A stretch of DNA of 64,000 nt. Source: Desulfobacteraceae bacterium (GTDB lineage Bacteria > Desulfobacterota > Desulfobacteria > Desulfobacterales > Desulfosalsimonadaceae). Positions 36,835-44,622 of the stretch are shown in pieces (positions within the stretch are counted from its first letter, which is position 1; each line of letters opens with the position of its first letter). Position numbers and translations under genes: made by a program. Under the pieces are notes generated by a model. The model made no database searches. It was not told the DNA's origin and saw only the letters and a list, made by a program, of their open reading frames with translations. Location: the NCBI GenBank assembly GCA_011390465.1, contig JAABSH010000003.1, positions 81,776 to 145,775 on the forward strand. Direction: 5' to 3'.

Positions 36835-37458
36835 CTATTTATCCGAATACTTGTCAATCCACAAGTCCATCATTTCCCGGTGCTGGCCGGTTGCTTTTTT
36901 CATTTTCATTTTGTCCCCGTGCTTCATCCCTTTCATATTTTTGTGCGGGTGCCGGCCATTGGCGGCTTTAAGGGCCGCGAACTGGTCCTCGGTCAGGATG
37001 GTTTTCAGCGCAGACATCAGTTCCAGTTTGTCCATGATTTGCGCTTCCCTGGCCCCGGCCAGGCCCTGATGGGCGGCGCGCAGGGCAGCTTCATCCGGAA
37101 GGGGGTCTGAATCAAGGGTGCTGTAAAATGCTTTTTTTGCGTCTTGAAGCTGATCCGCCAGGGCCCGGGCATTGTCCCGCCGTTCGGCCAGGATGTTGGC
37201 AACAGCAGTTTTCTGGGCATCGGAAAGTTCCAGCTGGCTGAGCTGAGACAAACTGATACCGCCCATGCCGCCCATACCGCATTTCATGCCTTTCTTGATA
37301 TCTCCCTGGTATCCGGCATCATCGGAAAGCCCGGATTCCGCCTGATCGTATTGGCATTTTCCCTGGGTATCTTTCATGGGGCGTTTCTGGGCAAATGCGG
37401 TAGCGGCAAACGCAACTACCACGGTCAGCAGCATAATAAGGGTAAGATGTTTTTTCAT
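36835..37458 (-). CDS. Spy/CpxP-like periplasmic protein with Met/His/Lys-rich tail
   Basis: 207 residues from ATG 37456-37458 behind AGGAG; a longer frame to 37521 is without support. Signal peptide LIMLLTVVVAFAATAFAQ. The helical domain has LSQLELSDAQKTAVANILAERRDNARALADQL and ALKTILTEDQFAALKAANG, the LTxxQ pattern of Spy/CpxP proteins, which act as ATP-independent periplasmic chaperones. Two Cys (KCQYDQ, KCGMGGMGG) and a tail HPHKNMKGMKHGDKMKMKK suggest metal binding, perhaps copper. It stands upstream of the ECF sigma operon and may be one of its targets. Confidence 0.8.
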   Translation of the reverse strand: MKKHLTLIMLLTVVVAFAATAFAQKRPMKDTQGKCQYDQAESGLSDDAGYQGDIKKGMKCGMGGMGGISLSQLSQLELSDAQKTAVANILAERRDNARALADQLQDAKKAFYSTLDSDPLPDEAALRAAHQGLAGAREAQIMDKLELMSALKTILTEDQFAALKAANGRHPHKNMKGMKHGDKMKMKKATGQHREMMDLWIDKYSDK

Positions 37459-37652
37459 GTTTTTTCTCCTGTTTGGGGGGGGGTTAAACGTTATGAACAA
37501 CTGTAGTGCTTTTGTGTGCAAAACAGCCAGACCAAAAGGCCTTTACAGATAAAGTCGCATTGCCCGTGAAAATAGTTACAAAAAATGTGTTTTTTACCTG
37601 CCGTATTGTGATAAAAAAAAATAAATAATCGGAAAAACGTGATAATAAAAAG

Positions 37653-37809
37653 GACCCGTTCACGGGGTCAAAATTTTTAATTTTTTTTAAACCAAAGTCT
37701 GTAAGCGTTTGCAGGGTGCCGCAGATGCGAGGCGCCGGGCACGAAGACGTACGCGTTGTACTTCAAGTGCCCGGGAACAAAGCAGATGCGGTGCCCTGTG
37801 AACGCTTAC
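37653..37809 (+). repeat. 109-bp palindromic element plus conserved flank, copy 2
   Basis: GTAAGCGTT at 37701 and AACGCTTAC ending at 37809 bound 109 bp. The AT-rich flank 37653-37700, starting GACCCGTTCACGGGG, matches the flank of copy 1. The element ends 25 bp before the glpK start, in the same orientation to the gene as copy 1 has to htpX. The remainder of the gap 37459-37834 holds nothing recognised. Confidence 0.9.
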
Positions 37810-37834
37810 AATAAAAACAAGGAGGCGCATCATC

Positions 37835-39337
37835 ATGCCAGGAGAAAAGTTTGTGGGCGCAATTGACCAGGGGACCACCAGTTCACGGTTTTTTATTTTT
37901 AACCATCGCGGGGAAATTGTTTCCATGCATCAGCTGGAACATCGTCAGATCTACCCCCGTCCGGGCTGGGTGGAACATGATCCCATGGAAATCCGGGACC
38001 GGGTGTATGATGCCATCAAAATCGGGCTCCAGAAATCCGCCATTAACCGGGACCAGCTTGCCGGCATCGGCATTACCAATCAGCGGGAGACAACGGTATT
38101 GTGGAATCCTGAAACCGGCATGCCTTATTGCAATGCCATTGTGTGGCAGGATACGCGCACGGAAGCCCTGTGTAAAACCCTTGCCGAAGCGGGCAATATG
38201 GACTGCTTTCGCCAAAAAGTCGGCCTGCCGCTCACCACCTATTTTTCAGGGCCTAAAATCAAATGGATGATGGACAATATTGACGGCATCCAGGCGGCGG
38301 TGGACAACAATGCCGTGCTGTTCGGCAATATGGACACCTGGCTGATCTGGTGGCTCACGGGCGGCCCGGACGGGGGGGTGCATGTGACGGATGTGACCAA
38401 TGCCAGCCGCACCATGCTCATGAACCTGGACACCCTGGACTGGGACCCGGAAATGCTGGCGACCATGGGGGTGCCCCGCCGAATGCTGCCGGAAATCCGG
38501 TCTTCCAGTGAAATTTACGGCCATACGTCACCGTCCGGGGTTTTTGGCGACAAAATACCCGTGGCCGGGGATCTCGGGGACCAGCAGGCCGCATTGTTCG
38601 GCCAGACCTGCTTTGCGCCCGGAGAAGCCAAAAATACCTATGGCACGGGCTGTTTCATGCTGCTCAACACCGGGGAAAAGAGCGTACAGTCCCGGTTCGG
38701 ACTGCTCACCACGGTGGGCTATAAAATCGGGGACCAGCCCGCGGTGTTTGCCCTGGAAGGTTCTATCGCCATTGCCGGTTCCCTGGTGCAGTGGTTCCGG
38801 GACAACCTGGGGTTGATCACGGAATCCCACGACATAGAAGCCCTTGCCAGGACAGTGAAAGATAACGGGGGGATTTATTTTGTACCGGCATTTTCCGGAC
38901 TCTTTGCCCCGCACTGGCGAAGTGATGCCCAGGGTCTGATCACGGGGCTTACCCATTATGTCCACAAGGGCCACATTGCCCGGGCCGTGCTCGAAGCCTG
39001 CGCGTTTCAGGCCCGGGAAATTTTTGAGGCCATGGAAAAGGATTCCGGTATTCATCTGACCACGCTCAAGGTGGATGGCGGCATGGTGGCCAATGAGCTG
39101 CTCATGCAGTTTCAGGCAGACATTCTGGATCTTCCGGTGATTTGTCCGAAAAACCGGGAAACCTCGGTGCTGGGGGCGGCCTATGCCGCCGGATTGGCCG
39201 TGGGGTTCTGGCAGGATCAGGCAGAACTGAAAAAACATTGGGCCATTGATAAAACATGGAAAGGAAACATGCCGGCTGCCGCGCGGCAGACCCTTTATGA
39301 TGGCTGGCTGAGCGCTGTTCGTCGCAGTTATGCGTGA
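37835..39337 (+). CDS. glpK: Glycerol kinase
   Basis: 500 residues, full length. N-terminal [19 protein letters not shown], the FGGY signature region ([14 protein letters not shown]), [31 protein letters not shown] and the late [20 protein letters not shown] are all present. It phosphorylates glycerol to glycerol-3-phosphate in the cytoplasm. AAGGAGG precedes ATG 37835. No glpF or glpD lies adjacent, and the gene appears monocistronic, controlled from a region rewritten by the palindromic element. Confidence 0.96.
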   Translation: MPGEKFVGAIDQGTTSSRFFIFNHRGEIVSMHQLEHRQIYPRPGWVEHDPMEIRDRVYDAIKIGLQKSAINRDQLAGIGITNQRETTVLWNPETGMPYCNAIVWQDTRTEALCKTLAEAGNMDCFRQKVGLPLTTYFSGPKIKWMMDNIDGIQAAVDNNAVLFGNMDTWLIWWLTGGPDGGVHVTDVTNASRTMLMNLDTLDWDPEMLATMGVPRRMLPEIRSSSEIYGHTSPSGVFGDKIPVAGDLGDQQAALFGQTCFAPGEAKNTYGTGCFMLLNTGEKSVQSRFGLLTTVGYKIGDQPAVFALEGSIAIAGSLVQWFRDNLGLITESHDIEALARTVKDNGGIYFVPAFSGLFAPHWRSDAQGLITGLTHYVHKGHIARAVLEACAFQAREIFEAMEKDSGIHLTTLKVDGGMVANELLMQFQADILDLPVICPKNRETSVLGAAYAAGLAVGFWQDQAELKKHWAIDKTWKGNMPAAARQTLYDGWLSAVRRSYA

Positions 39338-39377
39338 TAACTATTTGAAACTTAACGAAAACGTCAAGATTTTATAT

Positions 39378-39406
39378 TTGACAGCCTGAGCGGACAGTGA
39401 TATTGA
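39378..39406 (+). promoter_or_regulatory. Possible sigma-70 promoter before the ferredoxin gene
   Basis: TTGACA at 39378-39383 and TATTGA at 39401-39406 with a 17-bp spacer. The -35 box is perfect and the -10 weak. It would serve the ferredoxin and acyl-reductase-like genes. Confidence 0.35.
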
Positions 39407-39533
39407 CTTACTCTTTTTAATTCCATATGATTATCTTGACCGTAACTATTTTTACAAAAATAAACAGTGTTCAGGTTTTCCGGTTTCAAGGATGGGATGT
39501 TAAGTTACAACAAGTGCTGGCGGGGACGGGTGC

Positions 39534-39791
39534 ATGGCAGACCGGTGGGAAAAATTTTCTGAAAACACAAAAGGCAGGTATTATGTCACCAAAGTCTGTA
39601 TCGGGTGCACCCTCTGTTCTGTTATCGCGCCGTCCAGTTTCAGGGAAAATACCGATATGGAACTGTCGGTGGGGCATTGCTATGTTTACCGGCAGCCGGA
39701 AAATGAAACCGAAGAGGCCCTGTGCCGGGAAGCCATGGATTCCTGCCCGGCGGGTGCCATTGGGAATAACGGATCACGCAACAACCAATAG
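39534..39791 (+). CDS. Small single-cluster [4Fe-4S] ferredoxin
   Basis: 85 residues. CIGCTLC at about 22-28 plus a distant CREAMDSCPAGAIG gives the Cys-x2-Cys-x2-Cys...Cys-Pro ligand set of one 4Fe-4S cluster, as in monocluster ferredoxins of sulfate reducers. The N-terminus MADRWEKFSENTKGRYYVTK is a usual leader. A GGGGACGGG lies before the ATG. It ends 9 bp before the reductase-like gene and may supply it with electrons, although this is inference. Confidence 0.85.
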   Translation: MADRWEKFSENTKGRYYVTKVCIGCTLCSVIAPSSFRENTDMELSVGHCYVYRQPENETEEALCREAMDSCPAGAIGNNGSRNNQ

Positions 39792-39800
39792 GAGGAGACC

Positions 39801-41903
39801 GTGAAGCAGATTGTCAGTATCAGTCAGGGCAACAGTGAAGATGATTATGAATTTGTTGCTGAGTTCATGGGACAGGAGTTTAATATCACCCGGATCGGTA
39901 CGGACGGTGATGTGAATATGGCCGCGGATCTGCTGGAAGAGTGGGATACCAAAGCCGATGCCATCAGTCTGGGCGGGCTGAATTTCAATTATGCCATCGG
40001 CTCCAGCCGTGCCCTTGAAAAACAGGCCAAAAAAGTGGAAGCCCTGAAAACCCGGATCAATTCGCCGGTCACCATTGGCGAAAAACTTCGGCGGGTATCT
40101 TTTGAGTGGGCCATTCGGCATCTTCAGTTCAAATTCGGCAATAATTATTTTAATCACACCAAGGTTCTTTTCCTCTCCGGCATGATCAATTACAATATTG
40201 CCAAGGTCATGAGCGAATACACGGACAACCTGACCTTTGCGGACCCGGTGTTTGAAAACGGAATTCCCAAGTTCCTCAATTCCATCGCAGATCTTGAAAT
40301 GTACGCAAAAGGCGCTCATGACTTTCTGGAATGGGTGCCCAGCAAACGGATTGCCACCACGGCCCTGCCGGTAAGGCGGTGGAATGATTACATCCGGCGC
40401 AAAGCCATCCAGAAAGCCAATATCCTGGTGGTGCCGAGTTATGGCTTTTACGAATATCTCCGGGATTGCGGCCTGGAAGAACTGGGCGGCAAGACCATTA
40501 TCACGGCAACGGTGTATCAGGACCGGATTCAGTTTCTCAAGGAACGGGGCGTGGATGTGATTATTGACTGCACCCCGAAAATCCTGGAGCAGGTGGTGGG
40601 GTTCAATGTATTGGAGGCCATGATTTCCGCGGCCCTGGACATCCCGCTGGATGAAATCAGTGAAGATGATATTCTGGAGATTATCAGCGAACACAATCTG
40701 GATCCCCGGGTGATTTATCCCCAGGGGGAATTCCGCCGGGTCAACCGGTTTGCGTTTGTGATTCATCCCCTTTCCCAGGAACAGTTAAAAAAAGATCCCA
40801 CCATTAAACTGGCGGCCCGTTACGGGCCGTCCGGATTCATGGACGCGGTGGAGAAAATCATGGCGTATTCTCCGCCATTTGTTTATTCCAAAATTACAGG
40901 GGTCAAGTCCCCCACTGGCGTGGAGGCTGAAGGCTGGCTCATTACCGTGGGCGGCACCCCGAAACAGATGCTGGCCCACAGTGCGGAATTCACCTATAAA
41001 CGCCTGCTTCAGTCCGCAAAAATGGCCAAGCGCCTGGGGGCGCAGATCATGGGGCTGGGGGCCTTTACCAAGGTGGTGGGGGATGCCGGAAAAACCGTGG
41101 CCAAGCTGGCGGACCTTCCCATTACCACGGGAAACAGCTACAGCGCGTCCGGTGCTTTGTGGGCGGCCGCGGATGCCGGTCGCCGCATGGGGCTGCTCAA
41201 GGTGGAAAAAGGCAAAAAGCTCAAAGGCAATGCCATGGTGGTGGGTGCCACCGGCGCCATCGGCTCGGTGTGCTGCCGGCTGCTGGCCATGGCGTTTACG
41301 GATCTGTATATGATTGATGTCCGGCATTCAAAGCTTCTGGCGCTAAAGGAGTCCATTCTGGATGAAACCCCGGATACCCATATTGAGATTTCCACCCGGG
41401 CGGATAAATATCTGGAGGATATGGATGTTATTGTAACGGCCACGTCCGCGGGCGGCGGAAAAAGCGTGATTGATATCATGAAGGTAAAACCAGGCTGTAT
41501 TATTACGGATGTGGCCCGTCCCCTGGATCTCAGTGCCGAAGATGTGGCCAAACGGCCGGATGTGCTGGTGATTGAATCCGGTGAAATTCTGCTGCCCGGC
41601 GCAAATGTGGAAATGAAAGATATCGGGCTGCCCCCCAAGGTGGCCTATGCATGTCTTGCGGAAACCATTGTGCTGGCCCTGGAAGGCCGGTATGAAATTT
41701 TTACCATCGGCCGGGACATTGAATGGCAGAAGGTCAAGGAAATCTATCAACTGGGGCTTAAGCACGGCATGAAACTGGCGGCCATATCCGGGGTAAACGG
41801 CGTGTATTCAGATGCGGATATTGCGGAGGTGGCCCGGCGGGCCGTGGAAGCCAGAAAGGCAAAAGCCCTGGAAACCCCCAAAAAGAAACAATCCGCGGGT
41901 TGA
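39801..41903 (+). CDS. Two-part dehydrogenase; C-terminal half resembles cyanobacterial acyl-ACP reductase
   Basis: 700 residues. Residues about 1-320 are a separate region without a family I can name (RIATTALPVRRWNDYIRR, VDVIIDCTPKILEQVVGFNV). From about 390 the sequence follows the layout of long-chain acyl-ACP reductase (AAR): AKRLGAQIMGLGAFTKVVGD, ITTGNSYSASGALWAA, the NADPH-binding GNAMVVGATGAIGSVCCRLL (about 478-497), then VAYACLAETIVLALEGRYE, aligning with the cyanobacterial ACFAEA block. Cys618 sits where I place the AAR catalytic cysteine. A strong RBS AGGAGG precedes the start, so reduction of fatty acyl thioesters to aldehydes is possible. Known annotation of such proteins is only 'dehydrogenase'. 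Confidence 0.7.
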   Translation: MKQIVSISQGNSEDDYEFVAEFMGQEFNITRIGTDGDVNMAADLLEEWDTKADAISLGGLNFNYAIGSSRALEKQAKKVEALKTRINSPVTIGEKLRRVSFEWAIRHLQFKFGNNYFNHTKVLFLSGMINYNIAKVMSEYTDNLTFADPVFENGIPKFLNSIADLEMYAKGAHDFLEWVPSKRIATTALPVRRWNDYIRRKAIQKANILVVPSYGFYEYLRDCGLEELGGKTIITATVYQDRIQFLKERGVDVIIDCTPKILEQVVGFNVLEAMISAALDIPLDEISEDDILEIISEHNLDPRVIYPQGEFRRVNRFAFVIHPLSQEQLKKDPTIKLAARYGPSGFMDAVEKIMAYSPPFVYSKITGVKSPTGVEAEGWLITVGGTPKQMLAHSAEFTYKRLLQSAKMAKRLGAQIMGLGAFTKVVGDAGKTVAKLADLPITTGNSYSASGALWAAADAGRRMGLLKVEKGKKLKGNAMVVGATGAIGSVCCRLLAMAFTDLYMIDVRHSKLLALKESILDETPDTHIEISTRADKYLEDMDVIVTATSAGGGKSVIDIMKVKPGCIITDVARPLDLSAEDVAKRPDVLVIESGEILLPGANVEMKDIGLPPKVAYACLAETIVLALEGRYEIFTIGRDIEWQKVKEIYQLGLKHGMKLAAISGVNGVYSDADIAEVARRAVEARKAKALETPKKKQSAG

Positions 41904-41990
41904 TTCACAAGCGGGCAGGGGCGGCCGGCAGGGTGTTTCAACACCCCTTATCCTGTGACCGCCTGCAAACAAGGTGATGCGGAGAGGTAT

Positions 41991-42701
41991 ATGGTAATCG
42001 GATTTGTTCAGACAAAAGGCGGTACCGGAAAGAGTACCCTGGCAGTGAATACGGCATTTTCCAGGTATATGAATCAAAAATTCAGCTCTATTGCCCTGGT
42101 TGAGCTGGATTCCCAGGGTACGCTGAAAAACTGGTGGCAGGACCGGGAAGAAATGGGCTATGATCCGGGCAACGTTTCCTTTCATCATATTTCCAGTACG
42201 CAGAAAGAAGTATTTCAGCAGGGGATCAAATCCATCTCTGATTATAATGATCTGATCATTATGGATATTCCCGGCGAAGGCACCGGCAAGCTGCATACCC
42301 GGTTTGCCTGTGCCTACTGCGATCTGGTCATTATTCCCATGCGAATGTCCACCAATGATGAATCCGCGTTTATGAACAACCTTTATCCCCTCATCAAACA
42401 GATTGTCCGGGCGGTTCCGGAAAAAAAAGGCCGGTTTTTTGTGCTGCCGGTATTTGTTCATCCGCTTCAGAACTGGCAAACCTGTGTTAATTATTTTGAA
42501 GAAGTCCTGCCCTCGCAGGTGGCCTGTCTGCCGGCGGTGTTTCCCAGCCGGTCGGTGTATGAAAATTACAACCGGAAAGGGCTGACGCTGAAGGAGTACG
42601 CAACAGTAGTGGCATCCAATAAAAAATTGACCGCCCAGGTGGAAAAAGCCATTACCGATATTGATAAGATTTGTAAAACCATTTTAGACAGGGGAAGGTA
42701 A
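41991..42701 (+). CDS. ParA/MinD-like ATPase
   Basis: 236 residues from ATG 41991, behind GGAGAGG; the in-frame start at 41955 is less likely. The deviant Walker A KGGTGKSTLAVNTAF lies at about 10-24, the switch/Walker B region is LIIMDIPGEGTGK, and PMRMSTNDE follows. ParA-type ATPases position plasmids, chromosomes or protein assemblies. No ParB or origin is nearby. The next gene starts 3 bp after the stop and must be its partner. A role in positioning an unknown cargo is inference. Confidence 0.8.
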   Translation: MVIGFVQTKGGTGKSTLAVNTAFSRYMNQKFSSIALVELDSQGTLKNWWQDREEMGYDPGNVSFHHISSTQKEVFQQGIKSISDYNDLIIMDIPGEGTGKLHTRFACAYCDLVIIPMRMSTNDESAFMNNLYPLIKQIVRAVPEKKGRFFVLPVFVHPLQNWQTCVNYFEEVLPSQVACLPAVFPSRSVYENYNRKGLTLKEYATVVASNKKLTAQVEKAITDIDKICKTILDRGR

Positions 42702-42704
42702 CCT

Positions 42705-43094
42705 ATGACGTCAACGGAAAATAACGATAAAAAAGTTGACCGGGCATTTGAAGTCATCGACCGCCTGGAAAGCCGGCGGGAAAAATCCGACGCAGCAGCC
42801 CAGCATCCGGCATCTGCCCGGGAAAAGAAGACAAAGCACCGCTCGGGCCTGCGGCTTCACTTTTCAATGGAAGCGCTGATTTCAGATGAGGACAGAAAAG
42901 GACTGCCCCGGGAAGAGGGGGTTAAAGCCGGCGCATCCAATCTTCTGAATTTCAATATTACCCTGCCCCATGTATGGAGAATACCTGTGGTGGGACCGGC
43001 CGCGCTCAAGATCATCAAACGGATTCAGTCAGATAATTATCAGGATTCGATTAAGGATATTTTGAACTCCCTGCGAAAAAAGAAGCCGTTTTAG
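42705..43094 (+). CDS. Small basic partner of the ParA-like ATPase, unknown family
   Basis: 129 residues, unrecognised. The N-terminal third is highly charged and probably disordered (DRLESRREKSDAAAQ, REKKTKHRSG). The second half contains NLLNFNITLPHVWRIPVVGP and IKRIQSDNYQDSIKDILNSL. ATG 42705 sits 3 bp after the parA-like stop, so translation is coupled. Basic N-termini that stimulate ParA ATPase are found in ParB-like and cargo adaptor proteins. That comparison is suggestive only. Confidence 0.5.
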   Translation: MTSTENNDKKVDRAFEVIDRLESRREKSDAAAQHPASAREKKTKHRSGLRLHFSMEALISDEDRKGLPREEGVKAGASNLLNFNITLPHVWRIPVVGPAALKIIKRIQSDNYQDSIKDILNSLRKKKPF

Positions 43095-43116
43095 GAGAAG
43101 GTGAAAAAAAATCATT

Positions 43117-43962
43117 ATGCAATGTGGAAAATACGATTGTTTTAGTGTGGAACTGGATAGTTTTTACCTGGATGGCGGGGCCATGTTCGGGGTGGTGCCG
43201 AAGGTGCTGTGGGAGAAGAAAATTCCCGCGGACAGGGAAAACCGGATTCCCATGAAATCCCGTTCCCTGGTCATCCGCGGGGAAGGCCGGGTGATCCTGG
43301 TGGACACCGGCATTGGGGACAAACTCTCAGACAAGATGAAAAAGATTTACGCCATCCAGACCCCGGCCGGGTCCATGGCGGAAAGGCTTGCCCCCTATGG
43401 GCTGGGGGTGAAGGATATCACGGATGTGGTGCTGACCCATCTTCATTTTGACCATTGCGGCGGCTCAACCCTGTATGCCGGCGACAGAGCGGTTCCTGCA
43501 TTTCCAAATGCAATGTATTATGTGCAGCAGGAGCAGTGGGATCTGGCCGCCAATCCCTCGGCCCGGGACCGATCCAGTTATCTGCCGGAAAATTACATGC
43601 CCCTTCTGGAAAAAGGGGTGCTGAAAATTCTGGATGGTCCGGAAGCGGTCTTTGACGGGATTGATCTCATCATCACCCACGGCCATACCCGGGGCCAGCA
43701 GCATGTGCTGGTAAACGGCAAAGACACGGCCATCTTTTTCTGTGCGGACCTGATTCCCACGGCAGCCCACGTCCCCACGGCCTGGAACATGGGGTATGAC
43801 AATGAGCCTCTGGCCATTATGGCGGAAAAAGACGCTATCCTGGCCCGGGCCGTGGAAGAAAACTGGATTCTGTGTTTTGAGCATGATCCCGTGGTGGCCG
43901 CTGCCCGGGTGCACAGGGAAAAAGGCCGGGTGGTGGTTGGGGAGCCGGTGGCGGTGTCATAA
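43117..43962 (+). CDS. MBL-fold metallohydrolase
   Basis: 281 residues. Zinc-binding VLTHLHFDHCGG at about 108, then ITHGHTRGQQHVLV, FFCADLIPTAAHVP and CFEHDPVV carry the remaining ligands. The order matches the lactonase/YtnP-type quorum-quenching and related MBL hydrolases. The substrate is unknown. It follows the ParA pair by 22 bp and could be in the same transcript. A GAATTAC array begins 6 bases after its stop. Confidence 0.82.
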   Translation: MQCGKYDCFSVELDSFYLDGGAMFGVVPKVLWEKKIPADRENRIPMKSRSLVIRGEGRVILVDTGIGDKLSDKMKKIYAIQTPAGSMAERLAPYGLGVKDITDVVLTHLHFDHCGGSTLYAGDRAVPAFPNAMYYVQQEQWDLAANPSARDRSSYLPENYMPLLEKGVLKILDGPEAVFDGIDLIITHGHTRGQQHVLVNGKDTAIFFCADLIPTAAHVPTAWNMGYDNEPLAIMAEKDAILARAVEENWILCFEHDPVVAAARVHREKGRVVVGEPVAVS

Positions 43963-43967
43963 TGTTA

Positions 43968-43997
43968 AATTACGAATTACGAATTACGAATTACGAA
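43968..43997 (+). repeat. GAATTAC heptamer array 2
   Basis: Four units of AATTACG in tandem directly after the stop of the MBL gene. Confidence 0.85.
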
Positions 43998-44025
43998 GCC
44001 GTCATGAATGGGGTATTCAGTTTTT

Positions 44026-44316
44026 TTATTTCGGCAGGGAAATGCCATGGGACTGCCGGTATTTTTTGATCAGTTCAAGCCATTCGGTTATCAGAGCCGG
44101 CAGTTTTGGTTTGCGGGCGGTTTTTATCTGGTTCCGGCGGCCTTCCATGTCTGCGATGTCCTGTTTGATTTCTTCAATATCTTTTCGCTCCGGAAAATCG
44201 CGCACCAGATGCCGGCAAATTTCAATGGCTTTGTCAAAATGTCCCTGATCCGCATATAGTTTCGCAAGGGTGCGGGTGCGGCGCCGGGCCGGTATATTTT
44301 TTTCCGGTGAATTCAT
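44026..44316 (-). CDS. Small TPR-like protein coupled to ftsB
   Basis: 96 residues. RTLAKLYADQGHFDKAIEICRHLVRDFPERKD is one TPR unit; the C-terminal part LITEWLELIKKYRQSHG is helical. The ATG overlaps the ftsB-like stop (ATGA, 44313-44316). The position downstream of a divisome protein hints at an envelope-related role, but the evidence is thin. Confidence 0.6.
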   Translation of the reverse strand: MNSPEKNIPARRRTRTLAKLYADQGHFDKAIEICRHLVRDFPERKDIEEIKQDIADMEGRRNQIKTARKPKLPALITEWLELIKKYRQSHGISLPK

Positions 44317-44612
44317 TGGGCTTCCTCTTGTTTTTTGAATTTAAAAACAATTTCGTCTTTTGCCACCATTTTTAATTTTTCCCGGATAATACTTTCCGCA
44401 AACTCCGGATCTTCCTTCATGCGCTGAACCTGGCGGTATAATTGCTGGTTTTGCCGGGCAAGATTTTTGTTTTCAGCCTTGAGAACGGAAAGTTCCCGCT
44501 TCATGGCATTCAGCTCTCTCAGACCGTTGTCCCCCACCAAAATCAATACCATATAAAGGGTGAGCAAAAGCAGGGCGGTGAACAATCCAATTTTTACATG
44601 CAGGGGATTCAC
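44313..44612 (-). CDS. ftsB: FtsB/DivIC-like septum formation initiator
   Basis: 99 residues from a GTG start at 44610-44612. One N-terminal membrane span (IGLFTALLLLTLYMVLIL), then a coiled coil (NAMKRELSVLKAENKNLARQNQQLYRQVQRM) and the conserved closing SIIREKLKMVAKDEIVFKF. This is the layout of FtsB/DivIC proteins that bridge FtsL and FtsQ in the divisome. It is next to murJ, fitting a cell-wall cluster. Confidence 0.82.
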   Translation of the reverse strand: MNPLHVKIGLFTALLLLTLYMVLILVGDNGLRELNAMKRELSVLKAENKNLARQNQQLYRQVQRMKEDPEFAESIIREKLKMVAKDEIVFKFKKQEEAQ

Positions 44613-44622
44613 TGGAAATTGG

